Of a DNA stretch of 64,000 nt, positions 1 to 9,864 are shown piece by piece. Numbering within the stretch: position 1 is the stretch's first letter; each line of letters starts with the position of its first letter. A model generated the notes under the pieces. It was not told the DNA's origin and made no database searches. It was given only the letters and a program-made list of their open reading frames with translations. The position numbers and the translations under genes were made by a program. The DNA comes from Symsagittifera roscoffensis (lineage: Eukaryota; Xenacoelomorpha; Acoela; Convolutidae). The stretch is from positions 20,555,996-20,619,995 of the forward strand of contig NC_087066.1 of assembly GCF_963678635.1 (NCBI RefSeq). Direction: 5' to 3'.

Positions 1-621
1 CGATTTGAAGTTACATTTGAACGATATAGAGAACTATTGGTTCTTATAGCCAACAAAACAAGTAAACTCAAAAAAAAACCACTAAACAACGAGTGTTTAT
101 TTTTGGTCCGAGTCTTGAACTTTGAAACGGGTTACCGAAAAGGAAAAGAACTTTGAATTGGGCTTTTTCCAGAAGCCGTAAAATATGTTATAGAAAGAGG
201 AGCATTTCGAACCCTGACGCGGACTGGAAGAAAAAACTCTGAGAAACATTTGTCGACATCGAGAATAAAGTCTATATATTTTTGCTTCCCAGGCTAATGT
301 GATGTCATTTCGATTTTCAATTGAAATAAATGAAACCATTTTAACATTAAGAACAGAGATCGCAGCAATTTTTGTTTTTTAATTAAGCTAAATTTATTAT
401 TTGTTGATGTATAATGTAGATATAACTGTATTCGAAGCTTTCTTCACTATTTTTAGAACCACTGGCTATTCTTGTTTAAAATTTTGAGTGTCGATTCACA
501 ACAGAAAACCTCGTAATCGAAGTCATAGGACAGCCGGAACGTTCTAGACCTAAATCTAAAAAATGGCCGAGTTTCATGCTGAGTTAGAGATTATTTAAGA
601 CATAACATGGACTTGTTTAAC
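1..621. other. Intron sequence downstream of dynein exon E
   Basis: AT-rich sequence with no recognisable dynein exon. The next exon should begin with a tyrosine-rich stretch leading into AAA1, and I do not see it on the minus strand. An 80-residue minus-strand frame at 97-339 has no family resemblance and looks fortuitous. Confidence 0.6.
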
Positions 622-923
622 CTCAGTTGTGAGATCCATTCGAAATCATTCACACTTTGAACATCTTCATCGACCAGAGTAGCACACACGTCTCTAGCAT
701 GCACTTCGATGACAATCAACGCCGACAAAATCATGCGGCCAATCTTGGTCAACTTGCCCCTGACCAATCCCACCAAGTCCTTGATCTGATCTGACAGCTT
801 CTGCAGTCTCCCGGGTAGGTCGTGCTCCTCGATGGAGCCGGATACCTCTTCGGTCCAGAATGTCTGGGCTCCCGCAATTACCACCTGACCCGGCCAGTTG
901 AGAACCCACTCAGTACGAGGTCT
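622..923 (-). CDS. DNAH1: Dynein heavy chain exon E (end of linker, before AAA1)
   Basis: This 302-bp exon has its acceptor AG at 925-924 and donor GT at 621-620. It starts RPRTEWVLNWPGQVVIAGAQ, extending upstream of the internal methionine-like start. It continues through KDLVGLVRGKLTKIGRMILS and LIVIEVHARDV to VNDFEWISQLR, and ends two bases into a codon (AG, consistent with arginine). In the family this point is followed by a tyrosine-rich segment and the AAA1 Walker A loop, which must lie beyond the left edge of the window. Confidence 0.92.
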
Positions 924-3900
924 CTGAAATGATTAACATGCCAATCAATTATTACCCTTGCGATAATTACAACTTCGGTTTGATTGAAGTAAATAATATG
1001 GAACTTGAATAAGAAAACGTTACTTCAGTTCGGTCATGATTACCCTTTTGATGTTTCATAATTTACTACCGAAAAATTGGTCACCTGCTTATAATCAACC
1101 AACGACTGCTTCACTTGATCCCTGACTGAATCCTTCATCAAGTCCTCAATCTTCAACATCCAGTCTTCCACATTACCCTCTGGGTAGATATGTCTGCAAA
1201 AGGGCACATTCTCCCCCTCTCCAGAGTACATACTCGTGATTTTCAAATCATCGTGGAATTCCAGTTTGGCCACGTTCTCGAAACACTTCCTCAGATGAGG
1301 CTGCACAGCCGTGGGATCCTTGGTCTGCGAAAGAATCTCGAGGAGCTCATCGTCTGAGAGGAAGTAGAATCTCGGGAACGAGTTCCGCTTCGTCTCCAGG
1401 TACTCGCTGAGTCCTTTCTGTACTTGGTCTAGCAATTTGTTGCACTCTTTGAGGTTCTCAAGTTTACGAGGTTCGGGGCAAAGTTGGATAACCTATAAAA
1501 TTTCCAGTAATACCTATTGTGACTTGGGTTCTTTCTTATTATAGTCCACATCAATTTCTAGACCCCTAAATTAAAAAAAAAATCATTTTGTTGGGGTAAA
1601 ATTCTTTTGTTGGGGCATTAAAATCATAATGTTGGGGTAATGAGCCAAGACTTAAATCTTTTTTCCCAGGCTCTCACGAGGTCTTCGAGCGTACCGACTA
1701 AAATCGGACAAATGTAATTTGGAAATCCTGTATTTTTGAGTCGACCAATTTGAAATAAAATTAGACATACACAAATTTTGTCGAGCTAAAAATTCAACTC
1801 CGCACAAAATATTTTGTTGTTGAGCTATTAAGATATCTTTCTAAGCCTACTATTTCTTATTCCATTTTTATTCTATGGACACAAAATTAAAATATCATTT
1901 TTTGAGTCCCATCAAAGATGATAATTTATTTTATAGGCATATTGAAAGTTAATGAAAATTGCCACTCTTGTCATCATAGTCCTTTATTAGAAGCTGATTC
2001 AAATTGATTTGTCCCTTATCACTGTGATATTTTAAATGATTTTCAAAATAAACAAGACTGCTCGTACCAGGGCGAAGCCCTGAATGTTCCGACTGCCTTT
2101 TAAGGTTTATGGAGCAGTAATAACATTAAAAAATTCAATGAAATAAAACAAAATCAAAAAAAAAAATTTCCAAACTTTGAAATTTTTTATGAAAATCATC
2201 CCCCCACACGCAATATAAAGTACAAAAGGATAGATTTTGCTCCTTGTAACAAACCAATTATGGCAAATAAACTTCTTTCAACCAATTTGGAACGATTTCT
2301 AAGACGGATTAACTCTCCGCTTACGCGTTAATAGCGCGAAATATATCGCGCGTTAATTGTCCCAAATTGGCCAAAATGGCAATCTTTAAAACCCCGTAAC
2401 TTTACGAAAAAAGATCACAGGTAAAATATCTTTTCAACATTGAGCTCAGGACAACAATACCTTTCGAATGATGTAAAAAAATTCCGTCGAAAATGGCTAG
2501 TTAAAAATTCGAAATTTGTCTGAAGAAAAAAAACCCACCCCGAGCACAAATATTCCGTTACTTTCGTATCGAAAGTCGGAACAACAAGAATAGCCCGTTG
2601 CTGTGCAACTAGCATTGAAAGTTCCGACCACAATGAAAAAAAAAACGTTTTTTTTTAAATTGATTCGTTTTTGATCGATGTATCATGGGAGCATCTTAAG
2701 GAAATCTAGAACTTTGATAACAATAGTAAATAAGGTACATTAGAAAACATATTTCCTCAAAGAAGAAATATTTTAAGAAGTTTTGCGAATTTTTTTTTTT
2801 TATTTTTGTTCCGACTTTCGGTACGAAAGTAACGGAATATTTGTGCTCGGGGTGGGTTTTTTTTTCTTCAGACAAACTTCGACTTTTTAACTAGCCATTT
2901 TTGACGGAATTTTTTTAATATCATTCGAAAGGTATTGTTGTCCTGAGCTTAAAATTGAAAAGATGTTTCACCTGTGATCATTTTTCGTAAAGTTACGGGG
3001 GTTTAAATATTGCCATTTCGGCCAATTTGGGACAATTAACGCGCGATATATTTCGCGCTTTTAACGCGTAAGCGGGAGAGTTAATCCGTCTTAGAAATCG
3101 TTCCAAAGTGGTTGAAAGAAGCTTATTTGCCATAATTGATTTGTTACAAGGAGCGAAATCTATCCTTTTGTACTTAATATGGCGTGTGGGGTGATGATTT
3201 TCATTAAAATAATTCCAATTTTAGAAAAAAAGTTTTCATTTTGTTTTATTTCATTTAATTTCTTAAATGTTATTACTGCTCCATAAACATTAAAAGGCGG
3301 TCGGAACATTCAGGGCTTCGCCCTGGTACGAGCAGTCTTGTCTAATTTTAGTCCCAAAAAGGCAGTATAATGCATTCGAAAAGTAGTTTTACTGGATAAG
3401 AACTAAGCAAGTTTTTACGACCTAACTTTGTTTTCAAGACTACTATAATAAGCTTACTATAAGCCTAATAAATAAGTCTATTATATTCGCTAGCTCGAAA
3501 TAAGACCAAACCTCAAAAACTTCACACCGGTTTTTCACATTTTGAGCAATTTTGTTTTAAATTTTTAAATCTGTTCAAATAAAAACTGAAAGGACTTCAA
3601 CTTGATACATCATTAGACCAATCACGATGTTTATTTGTGGTACCTAATTTTGCGTGGAAAACAAAAAAATTGAAGAAAGAATAAACACACCCGAATACAA
3701 AGTTCCGCACGCACCATTTTCAATGGTCGAATAGACCTTTACCAGCTCATTAGTGATGATTGAATGAATACCTGTGGCTTTTCCTTGGCCTCTTTCATGA
3801 GTTTCCTCCACATGCGCTCCATGGTCTGGTACCTCTTGCCCTCCACCGGCAACTGGCGGTTGATGTCATCGCTGGAGAAGATGGGTTCCAGATACAACCA

Positions 3901-5197
3901 AGACCTCTGACAGTTCAGCCACTCGTCTAGCACGTCCTGAACACAGAAAACCAAGTAATAAAAATATGTGAAGTGATCAAAGAAAACAATTCTGTGGTCA
4001 AGATGACTAAACTGCAAGCAGTTTTTAGAATTCATAACTTCGGTTCGAAAGTTACAAAAAGTTGTTAAAATTTGACTAATCTTATATCCTTGGCAAGGTT
4101 TTTCTTAGTTAGCAGGTTACTTGATCAATCCTTCCTGTTCGATTATTGTTATAGCATAATCGAAAGTTTGAAACTTTGTCAACATTGTATATAAAAATTG
4201 TAGGCGTCTCTTGGAGGGCGTTTTTTTAATTAAAAAAAACGAAAGCGCATCAAGTAAGACCAAAACTGGTAAGCATGAAGACTCCCTAGCAATTGTCACA
4301 ATACTAAGTTACCTGTGTGAGTCTCATCTTGGTCTCCCAGCTGTTGATTCTGTCCTCGAATGGCTTCTTGAAGGGCGAGAAGGACATGCTCTGAGTCATG
4401 ACTATGTGGTCATCCAACAACTGACTGCACTCCTCATTACTCTTCAGAATGTAAGTGCCACTGTCCTTATAAGGCATCACTTCGAACGAAATAGGCGCCC
4501 AATCTTTCTCCATCTTGTTCAGTGCCTAAAACCACACACCAGCTGCAGTTGTTTCTTTGGTAGAAAACAAGGAAAAACTCACGCCAAGTTGTACCAAGCA
4601 AACATTTAAATTGAGACCATTTAGCCGAAGGAATCACCCGAGAATCTTTTATCAGAAAACATAATTATTTTCGCTGTTGCAATGTTTCACCAAATCAAAT
4701 GATTGTCCCCCTACTCCTCGGGGATTAGATCATCTGCCAACAAAATTTTAGATTTTTTTGAAAACCTTCCCCTCTCCCTCGAGGAAATCCAAGACCCGCC
4801 TCTGATTCCACTAGAATTTTCAGAGTGACCAAAATTTTGGTTATTGCAATTATTATTTTGAAAAGCAAAAATTAAAAAAAAAATTGAGCAAAAGTTATTT
4901 CGTTTTAGCATTAAAATAGCAGTTAAATGTTCCAATGAACTACCTGTTCAATGGCATATTCTTTTCCCGCCACTTCTGCAATTTTGGCTATCGTCTCGAT
5001 GTGGTTCTGCAAGTTCATGTCCAAACACTTGCTGAATGTCAGCGTCTTTTTCGGGATGACCTTGAACCCGAGATCATCCGACAGTTTCTCCCAGTGGCGC
5101 ATGCGCATACCTGGATTCCTGAGACCCTGGATAAGGGGTATGTAGGGTTTGAACTCTTCAATTTGTTGTTTGAAGTCCTGGGCCACGCTTTGTACAG
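622..5197 (-). CDS. DNAH1: Axonemal dynein heavy chain, partial gene (five exons)
   Basis: Dynein heavy chains are the ATP-driven motors of ciliary axonemes. Five exons, joined 5197-4944, 4525-4313, 3936-3772, 1492-1085 and 923-622, give one open frame of about 446 residues with GT-AG introns of 418, 376, 2279 and 161 bp. The product covers the distal stem and the linker (the DHC_N2 region of the family) and ends at the conserved ISQLR just before AAA1. No P-loop is present in the window. Full-length axonemal chains have more than 4000 residues, so this is roughly a tenth of the protein. I see no exon further 3' in 1-621 and none further 5' except a second copy of the first exon at 8304-8557. 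The DNAH1 assignment rests on remembered similarity in the ELLEILSQTKDP and VIEVHARD regions. DNAH3, DNAH7 or DNAH12 cannot be excluded, but membership of the axonemal dynein family is secure. Confidence 0.85.
924..1084 (-). other. Dynein intron (161 bp)
   Basis: GT donor at 1084-1083 and AG acceptor at 925-924 on the minus strand; in-frame GTG reading into the intron ends in a stop. Short and featureless. Confidence 0.85.
1085..1492 (-). CDS. DNAH1: Dynein heavy chain exon D (linker)
   Basis: This 408-bp exon encodes 136 codons in phase 0, with acceptor AG at 1494-1493 and donor GT at 1084-1083. The exon extends upstream of the first obvious start-like codon: the frame stays open to the acceptor and adds VIQLCPEPRKLENLKECNK before LLDQVQKGLSEYLETKR. 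It contains FYFLSDDELLEILSQTKDP and QPHLRKCFENVAKLEF, characteristic of the linker near AAA1, and ends SLVDYKQ. Confidence 0.93.
1585..1640. repeat. Three imperfect copies of a TGTTGGGG-containing short repeat
   Basis: TGTTGGGG occurs at 1589-1596, 1608-1615 and 1630-1637, separated by AT-rich sequence at 19- and 22-bp spacing. Probably slippage in the intron; no function inferred. Confidence 0.6.
2051..2585 (+). repeat. Left arm of the foldback element
   Basis: Inverted counterpart of 2805-3342. Landmarks in order: terminal hairpin at about 2066-2080, TTATGGAGCAGTAATAACAT at about 2108-2127, GCGCG block at about 2334-2353, and GTCGGAAC at 2575-2582. Confidence 0.85.
2805..3342 (-). repeat. 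Right arm of the foldback element
   Basis: Reads as the reverse complement of the left arm: GTTCCGAC at 2808-2815, CGCGCGATATATTTCGCGC at about 3040-3058, and terminal hairpin plus CAGTCTTGT ending at 3341. Confidence 0.85.
3772..3936 (-). CDS. DNAH1: Dynein heavy chain exon C (linker)
   Basis: This 165-bp exon encodes 55 codons in phase 0, with acceptor AG at 3938-3937 and donor GT at 3771-3770. It contains LNCQRSWLYLEPIFSSDDI, one of the most conserved linker signatures of cytoplasmic and axonemal dynein heavy chains, then LPVEGKRYQTMERMW, ending EKPQ. It joins in frame to VIQLCPEP of the next exon across the intron that carries the foldback element. Confidence 0.93.
3937..4312 (-). other. 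Dynein intron (376 bp)
   Basis: GT at 4312-4311 and AG at 3938-3937 on the minus strand. AT-rich; no other feature seen. Confidence 0.85.
4313..4525 (-). CDS. DNAH1: Dynein heavy chain exon B (linker)
   Basis: This 213-bp exon encodes 71 codons in phase 0. Its acceptor AG is at 4527-4526 and its donor GT at 4312-4311. It starts ALNKMEKDWAPISFEVMPYK and contains DSGTYILKSNEECSQLLDDH and MTQSMSFSPFKKPFEDRINS, ending KMRLTQ. The run from LLDDH to the conserved RINSWE is typical of the DHC_N2 linker. The opposite strand has a 132-residue open frame over the same DNA, which I read as a shadow. Confidence 0.92.
4526..4943 (-). other. Dynein intron (418 bp); contains the left duplication breakpoint
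   Basis: GT at 4943-4942 and AG at 4527-4526. The 3.36-kb duplication begins at 4911 inside this intron, only 33 bp from the exon, so the exon copy at 8304 keeps its donor site but loses most of the downstream intron. Confidence 0.8.
4944..5197 (-). CDS. DNAH1: Dynein heavy chain exon A (stem, start of linker)
   Basis: This 254-bp exon has its acceptor AG at 5199-5198 and donor GT at 4943-4942. It begins after the first base of a codon and ends on a codon boundary, encoding AVQSVAQDF, then IPLIQGLRNPGMRMRHWEKL, then KEYAIEQ. The NPGMRMRHWEKL stretch is a hallmark of the axonemal dynein stem next to the linker. It splices in frame to ALNKMEKDW of the next exon. Its 254-bp length is not a multiple of three. 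An effectively identical copy lies 3360 bp away at 8304-8557, and splicing both in series would shift the frame to an early stop. Confidence 0.9.
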
Positions 5198-5322
5198 CTG
5201 AAATAAATATACACACTTTTCGCTCCAACTCTTTGGAACTACAAAAATTTCGCCACTAAGCGGTTACATAGAATCTTGCGCTTAAATCTGAACTAAGAAC
5301 GCCGTAATGCTGAACTTCCCAC

Positions 5323-5395
5323 GCCGCGATAACTCAGTTGAGAGAGCGTTAGAGTGAAGATCGAAAGGTCTCTGGTGCGCTCCCGGGTCGCGTCA
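5323..5395 (+). pseudogene. Decayed tRNA-Phe at the array edge
   Basis: A10 in the D stem, GAGA in the D loop, G32, T54-G55 (pseudouridine site lost) and a TCGCGTC 3' strand. No adjacent T run. Confidence 0.75.
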
Positions 5396-5841
5396 TGGCA
5401 GATTAGCAGAAAACGAACGTGAGAGAAACCTGACAACACTTCTTTTTAATTGGAAGTCTGTCAATGAGCTATCAGACTAATTGCAGTTAGCAAAAATCAG
5501 TGAAGGGACTAAGGGTCTTAAAGAAGAATTTTTTAACTCAGATTTGGAAAAACTTATCGAGAAAAATCTGATTAACTGTGTAAAAGAGACATTTCAAAAT
5601 ATGGAATATTTGCATTAATGAACCAAACAAATGTAGCTGGAAACTTTATTAGCCAATTTCAAACCCCGATTAAGAAGAACAGAGTAAAACCAAAGCTACG
5701 AAACTACTCAATCTTATGATTTACAAAACAAACTTATCCTCAGAAAATCTAACCGCAACCCAAAAAAATCACCACTTAGCGGTTATATAGTATCTTGCAC
5801 TAATATGCGAAATAAGAACGCCGTAATGTTGATCTTCCTAC

Positions 5842-5914
5842 GCCGCGATAGCTCCGTTGGAAAAGCGTTAGATCGAAGAACTAAAAGTCCCTTGATCGAT
5901 CCCTGGTCGCGGCA
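5842..5914 (+). pseudogene. Decayed tRNA-Phe at the array edge
   Basis: D-stem mismatch (AAGC), C33 instead of U33, and a broken T stem (CCTTG/CCTGG) with A54. No terminator. Spacing to its neighbours is 519 and 589 bp, unlike the rest of the array. Confidence 0.75.
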
Positions 5915-6430
5915 TGCAAAAATTGAAAAAAAAAACCTGACAGAGGACATTTATTTATTTTTCATTACAAGTCTGTCATTGCGTTATCAAAACAACCGCA
6001 GTTACAAAAATCAAAGAAACTCAGATTTGGACAAAAAATTACTTGAAAAAAATCTGATTAACTGTATACAAGTGACAATTCAAAATCGAAATGGTTTTTT
6101 TTAATGAGATCAACAAACATAGCTTAAAATTTTACTTGAAATAAAATAATTGAAAAAAAAAAACGCGAAAATGTAAAAAACTGAAACTTCAAACTCGAAA
6201 CAATTGCATTATTGAACCCAACAAATATAGGTTGAAACTTTTTGGCCAAAGTCAAACCCAGAAACCGTAGAACAGAGTAAACAAAAGTTACGAAACTACT
6301 CACTCTAGCGATTTACAAATTAACTCATCCTCAGAAATTCTAACCGCAGCAAAAAAATCAACACTTAGCGGTTATATAGTATCTTGTACTAAAATATGAA
6401 CTTAGAGCGCCGTAATCTTCAACTTCCCAA

Positions 6431-6503
6431 GCCGTGATAGCTCAGTTGGGAGAGCGTTAGAGTGAAGATCTAAAGGTCCCTGGTGCGATCCCGGTTGGCA
6501 GCA
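6431..6503 (+). pseudogene. Decayed tRNA-Phe
   Basis: GAA anticodon, G32, G55, and acceptor 3' strand TGGCAGC with two mismatches. Only T3 follows. Confidence 0.75.
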
Positions 6504-6878
6504 AGTAAAATTTAATAAAATGAATTTGAGAAAAAGCTGACAACAGTGTTTTTCATTAGAAAGCTGTCATTTTCTAACTCAAATTTGGAAAAAACTAATT
6601 GAGAAAAAGCTGCGAAAATGTAAAAAACTGAAATTTCGAAATCAAAATAATTCCATTATTGAACCCAACAATTATAGGTTGAAAATTTTTGGCCAAACTC
6701 AAACCCAGAAACCGTAAAACAGAGTAAACAAAAGTTACGAAACTACTCACTCTTGTGATTTACAAATTAAATTATCCTCAGAAATTCTAACCGCAGCAAA
6801 TAAAATCAACACTTAGCGGTTACATAGTATCTTGTACTAAAATATGACCTTAAAACGCCGTAATCTTTAACTTCCCAA

Positions 6879-6951
6879 GCCGTGATAGCTCAGTTGGGAG
6901 AGCGTTAGACTGTACATCCAAAGGTCCCTGGTTCGATCCCGGGTCGCGGCA
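6879..6951 (+). tRNA. tRNA with Phe body and GTA (Tyr) anticodon
   Basis: Anticodon GTA at 6912-6914 followed by C37; C41 faces A29 (mismatch). The rest of the body is consensus; T4 terminator. Confidence 0.8.
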
Positions 6952-7325
6952 AGTAATATTTTAAAAAATGAATATGAGAAAAAGCTGACAACACTGTTTT
7001 TCATTAGAAAGCTGTCATTTTCTAACTCAGATTAAGAAATAAAATAATTGCAAAAAAACGCGAAAATGTAAAAACTGAAATTTCAAACTCGAAAGAATTG
7101 CATTATTGAACCCAACAATTATAGGTTGAAAAATTTTGGCCAAATTCAAACCCAGAAACCTTAGAACGACGTAAGCAAAAGTTACGAAACTACTCAGTCT
7201 TGTGATTTACAAATTAACTTATCCTCAGAAATTCTAACCGCAGCAAAAAAAATCAACACTTAGCGGTTACATAGTATCTTGTACTAAAATATGACCTTAA
7301 AACGCCGTAATCTTTAACTTCCCAA

Positions 7326-7398
7326 GCCGTGATAGCTCAGTTGGGAGAGCGTTAGACTGTACATCTAAAGGTCCCTGGTTCGATCCCGGGTCGCGGCA
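7326..7398 (+). tRNA. tRNA with Phe body and GTA (Tyr) anticodon
   Basis: GTA at 7359-7361 with C37; everything else is consensus, all stems paired; T4 terminator. Confidence 0.82.
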
Positions 7399-7771
7399 AG
7401 TAATATTTTAAAAAATGAATATGAGAAAAAGCTGACAACACTGTTTTTCATTAGAAAGCTGTCATTTTCTAACTCAGATTAAGAAATAAAATAATTGCAA
7501 AAAAACGCGAAAATGTAAAAACTGAAATTTCAAACTCGAAAGAATTGCATTATTGAACCCAACAATTATAGGTTGAACAATTTTGGCCAAATTCAAACCC
7601 AAAAACCTTAGAACGACGTAAGCAAAAGTTACGAAACTACTCAGTCTTGTAATTTACAAATAAACTTATCCTCAGAAATTCTAACCGCAGCAAAAAATTC
7701 AACACTTAGCGGTTATATAGTATCTTGTACTAAAATATGAACTTAGAACGCCGTAATCTTTAACTTCACAA

Positions 7772-7844
7772 GCCGTGATAGCTCAGTTGGGAGAGCGTTA
7801 GACTGAAGATCTAAAGGTCCCTGGTTCGATCCCGGGTCGCGGCA
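7772..7844 (+). tRNA. tRNA-Phe (GAA), exact consensus copy
   Basis: Reference copy: GAA at 7805-7807, A box 7779-7790, B box 7823-7833, T4 from +9. A GCCGTAATC echo of the tRNA 5' end starts 22 nt upstream. Confidence 0.95.
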
Positions 7845-8220
7845 TGTAATATTTTAAAAAATGAATTTGAGAAAAAGCTGACAACACTGTTTTTCATTAG
7901 AAAGCTGTCATTTTCTAACTCAGATTTGGAAAAAAACTAATTGAAAAAAGCTGCAAAAATGTACAAAAAAACGGAACGTTCAAACTCGAAACAATTGCAT
8001 TTTGAACCCAACAATTATAGGTTGAAAATTTTTGGCCAAATTGAAACCCAAAAACCGTAGAACAGAGTAAACAAAAGTTACGGAACTACTCACCCTTGTG
8101 ATTTACAAATTAACTTATCCTCAGAAAATCTAACCGCCACAAAAAATTCAACACTTAGCGGTTATATAGTAGCTTGTACTAAAATATGAACTTAGAACGC
8201 CGTAATCTTTAACTTCCCAA

Positions 8221-8270
8221 TCCGTGATAGCTCAGTTGGGAGAGCGTTTGACTGAAGATCTGAAGAACCC
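8221..8270 (+). pseudogene. tRNA-Phe fragment cut by the duplication junction
   Basis: The 5' part through the anticodon arm, with T1, then GAAGAACCC and an abrupt switch to dynein intron sequence at 8271. The T arm and acceptor 3' strand are missing. Confidence 0.85.
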
Positions 8271-8303
8271 TTAAAATAGCAGTTAAATGTTCCAATGAAC
8301 TAC

Positions 8304-8557
8304 CTGTTCAATGGCATATTCTTTTCCCGCCACTTCTGCAATTTTGGCTATCGTCTCGATGTGGTTCTGCAAGTTCATGTCCAAACACTTGCTGAATGTC
8401 AGCGTCTTTTTCGGGATGACCTTGAACCCGAGATCATCCGACAGTTTCTCCCAGTGGCGCATGCGCATACCTGGATTCCTGAGACCCTGGATAAGGGGTA
8501 TGTAGGGTTTGAACTCTTCAATTTGTTGTTTGAAGTCCTGGGCCACGCTTTGTACAG
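8304..8557 (-). CDS. DNAH1: Second, intact copy of dynein exon A inside the tRNA array
   Basis: This 254-bp segment is the 3360-bp-displaced duplicate of 4944-5197, with the same reading frame, acceptor AG (8559-8558) and donor GT (8303-8302). I see no substitution within the exon; scattered differences occur in the surrounding duplicated DNA. It lies upstream of the other copy in the direction of dynein transcription. Because 254 is not divisible by three, joining both copies would change frame and reach a stop within the second, so at most one copy can be used per mRNA. It could be a recent segmental duplication, an alternative exon or an assembly duplication. Confidence 0.75.
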
Positions 8558-8682
8558 CTGAAATAAATATACACACTTTTCGCTCCAACTCTTTGGAACT
8601 ACAAAAATTTCGCCACTAAGCGGTTACATAGAATCTTGCGCTTAAATCTGAACTAAGAACGCCGTAATGCTGAACTTCCCAC

Positions 8683-8755
8683 GCCGCGATAACTCAGTTG
8701 AGAGAGCGTTAGAGTGAAGATCGAAAGGTCTCTGGTGCGCTCCCGGGTCGCGTCA
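8683..8755 (+). pseudogene. Decayed tRNA-Phe, duplicate of 5323
   Basis: Same lesions as 5323-5395. Confidence 0.75.
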
Positions 8756-9201
8756 TGGCAGATTAGCAAAAAACGAACGTGAGAGAAACCTGACAACACT
8801 TCTTTTTAATTGGAAGTCTGTCAATGAGCTATCAGACTAATTGCAGTTAGCAAAAATCAGTGAAGGGACTAAGGGTCTTAAAGAAGAATTTTTTAACTCA
8901 GATTTGGAAAAACTTATCGAGAAAAATCTGATTAACTGTGTAAAAGAGACATTTCAAAATATGGAATATTTGCATTAATGAACCAAACAAATGTAGCTGG
9001 AAACTTTATTAGCCAATTTCAAACCCCGATTAAGAAGAACAGAGTAAAACCAAAGCTACGAAACTACTCAATCTTATGATTTACAAAACAAACTTATCCT
9101 CAGAAAATCTAACCGCAACCCAAAAAAATCACCACTTAGCGGTTATATAGTATCTTGCACTAATATGCGAAATAAGAACGCCGTAATGTTGATCTTCCTA
9201 C

Positions 9202-9274
9202 GCCGCGATAGCTCCGTTGGAAAAGCGTTAGATCGAAGAACTAAAAGTCCCTTGATCGATCCCTGGTCGCGGCA
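9202..9274 (+). pseudogene. Decayed tRNA-Phe, duplicate of 5842
   Basis: Same lesions as 5842-5914. Confidence 0.75.
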
Positions 9275-9791
9275 TGCAAAAATTGAAAAAAAAAACCTGA
9301 CAGAGGACATTTATTTATTTTTCATTACAAGTCTGTCATTGCGTTATCAAAACAACCGCAGTTACAAAAATCAAAGAAACTCAGATTTGGACAAAAAATT
9401 ACTTGAAAAAAATCTGATTAACTGTATACAAGTGACAATTCAAAATCGAAATGGTTTTTTTTAATGAGATCAACAAACATAGCTTAAAATTTTACTTGAA
9501 ATAAAATAATTGAAAAAAAAAAAACGCGAAAATGTAAAAAACTGAAACTTCAAACTCGAAACAATTGCATTATTGAACCCAACAAATATAGGTTGAAACT
9601 TTTTGGCCAAAGTCAAACCCAGAAACCGTAGAACAGAGTAAACAAAAGTTACGAAACTACTCACTCTAGCGATTTACAAATTAACTCATCCTCAGAAATT
9701 CTAACCGCAGCAAAAAAATCAACACTTAGCGGTTATATAGTATCTTGTACTAAAATATGAACTTAGAGCGCCGTAATCTTCAACTTCCCAA

Positions 9792-9864
9792 GCCGTGATA
9801 GCTCAGTTGGGAGAGCGTTAGAGTGAAGATCTAAAGGTCCCTGGTGCGATCCCGGTTGGCAGCA
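9792..9864 (+). pseudogene. Decayed tRNA-Phe, duplicate of 6431
   Basis: Same lesions as 6431-6503, T3 only. Confidence 0.75.

Larger units (their letters stand above)
2051..3342. mobile_element. Foldback (long inverted-repeat) DNA element, non-autonomous
   Basis: Two arms of about 535 bp face each other around a loop of about 220 bp. The tips are ACAAGACTGCTCGTACCAGG on the left and its complement on the right. Each arm carries near its tip a small hairpin, CAGGGC-GAA-GCCCTG, and further in a GC-rich block with GCGCG motifs. The arms differ by scattered substitutions and small indels, so this is an old or independently mutated pair. TA dinucleotides at 2049-2050 and 3343-3344 could be the target-site duplication, as for Tc1/mariner-type elements, but two bases are weak evidence. 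I see no transposase; short frames here are arm sequence. Inserted in a dynein intron. Confidence 0.8.
1493..3771 (-). other. Dynein intron (2279 bp) with a foldback insertion
   Basis: GT donor at 3771-3770 and AG acceptor at 1494-1493. Apart from the foldback element at 2051-3342 and the short GT-rich repeat at 1585-1640, the sequence is AT-rich and I see no gene in it. Confidence 0.8.
4911..8270. repeat. Copy 1 of a 3.36-kb tandem duplication (dynein exon plus six and a part tRNA units)
   Basis: Matches 8271-11627 with a handful of substitutions and one-base indels. It starts in the dynein intron and ends inside the tRNA beginning at 8221. The base before the start differs between copies (4910 A, 8270 C), which fixes the junction. 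Confidence 0.9.

Noticed and set aside
97-339. 80-residue minus-strand frame as the next dynein exon
   Set aside because: It lacks the tyrosine-rich and Walker A sequence expected after ISQLR and has no clear splice-site pair in the right phase.
2415-2633. 72-residue minus-strand frame as a transposon protein
   Set aside because: It lies within the left foldback arm and loop, is short, and has no transposase motif.
4211-4609. Plus-strand 132-residue open frame
   Set aside because: It lies opposite dynein exon B, whose minus-strand translation matches a known family. The plus-strand product has no recognisable motif.
4935-5201. Plus-strand frames of 88 and 64 residues, repeated at 8295-8561
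   Set aside because: Antisense shadows of dynein exon A.
5805-6104. Plus-strand 99-residue frame, repeated at 9165-9464
   Set aside because: It runs through the decayed tRNA at 5842 and its AT-rich spacer. The two copies are simply the 3.36-kb duplication.
7682-7715. Conserved hairpin TAACCGC/GCGGTTA upstream of each tRNA as a regulatory structure
   Set aside because: The left arm is nearly invariant but the right arm drifts (TACTGGTTA, TAGCGATTA, TAGCAGTTA, ATGCGGTTC) with no matching change on the left, so pairing does not appear to be maintained.
7901-7922. Hairpin TTAGAAA/TTTCTAA downstream of the tRNA as a processing signal
   Set aside because: Variants such as TTAGGAA, TTAGTAA and TTTCCAA arise on one side without compensation.
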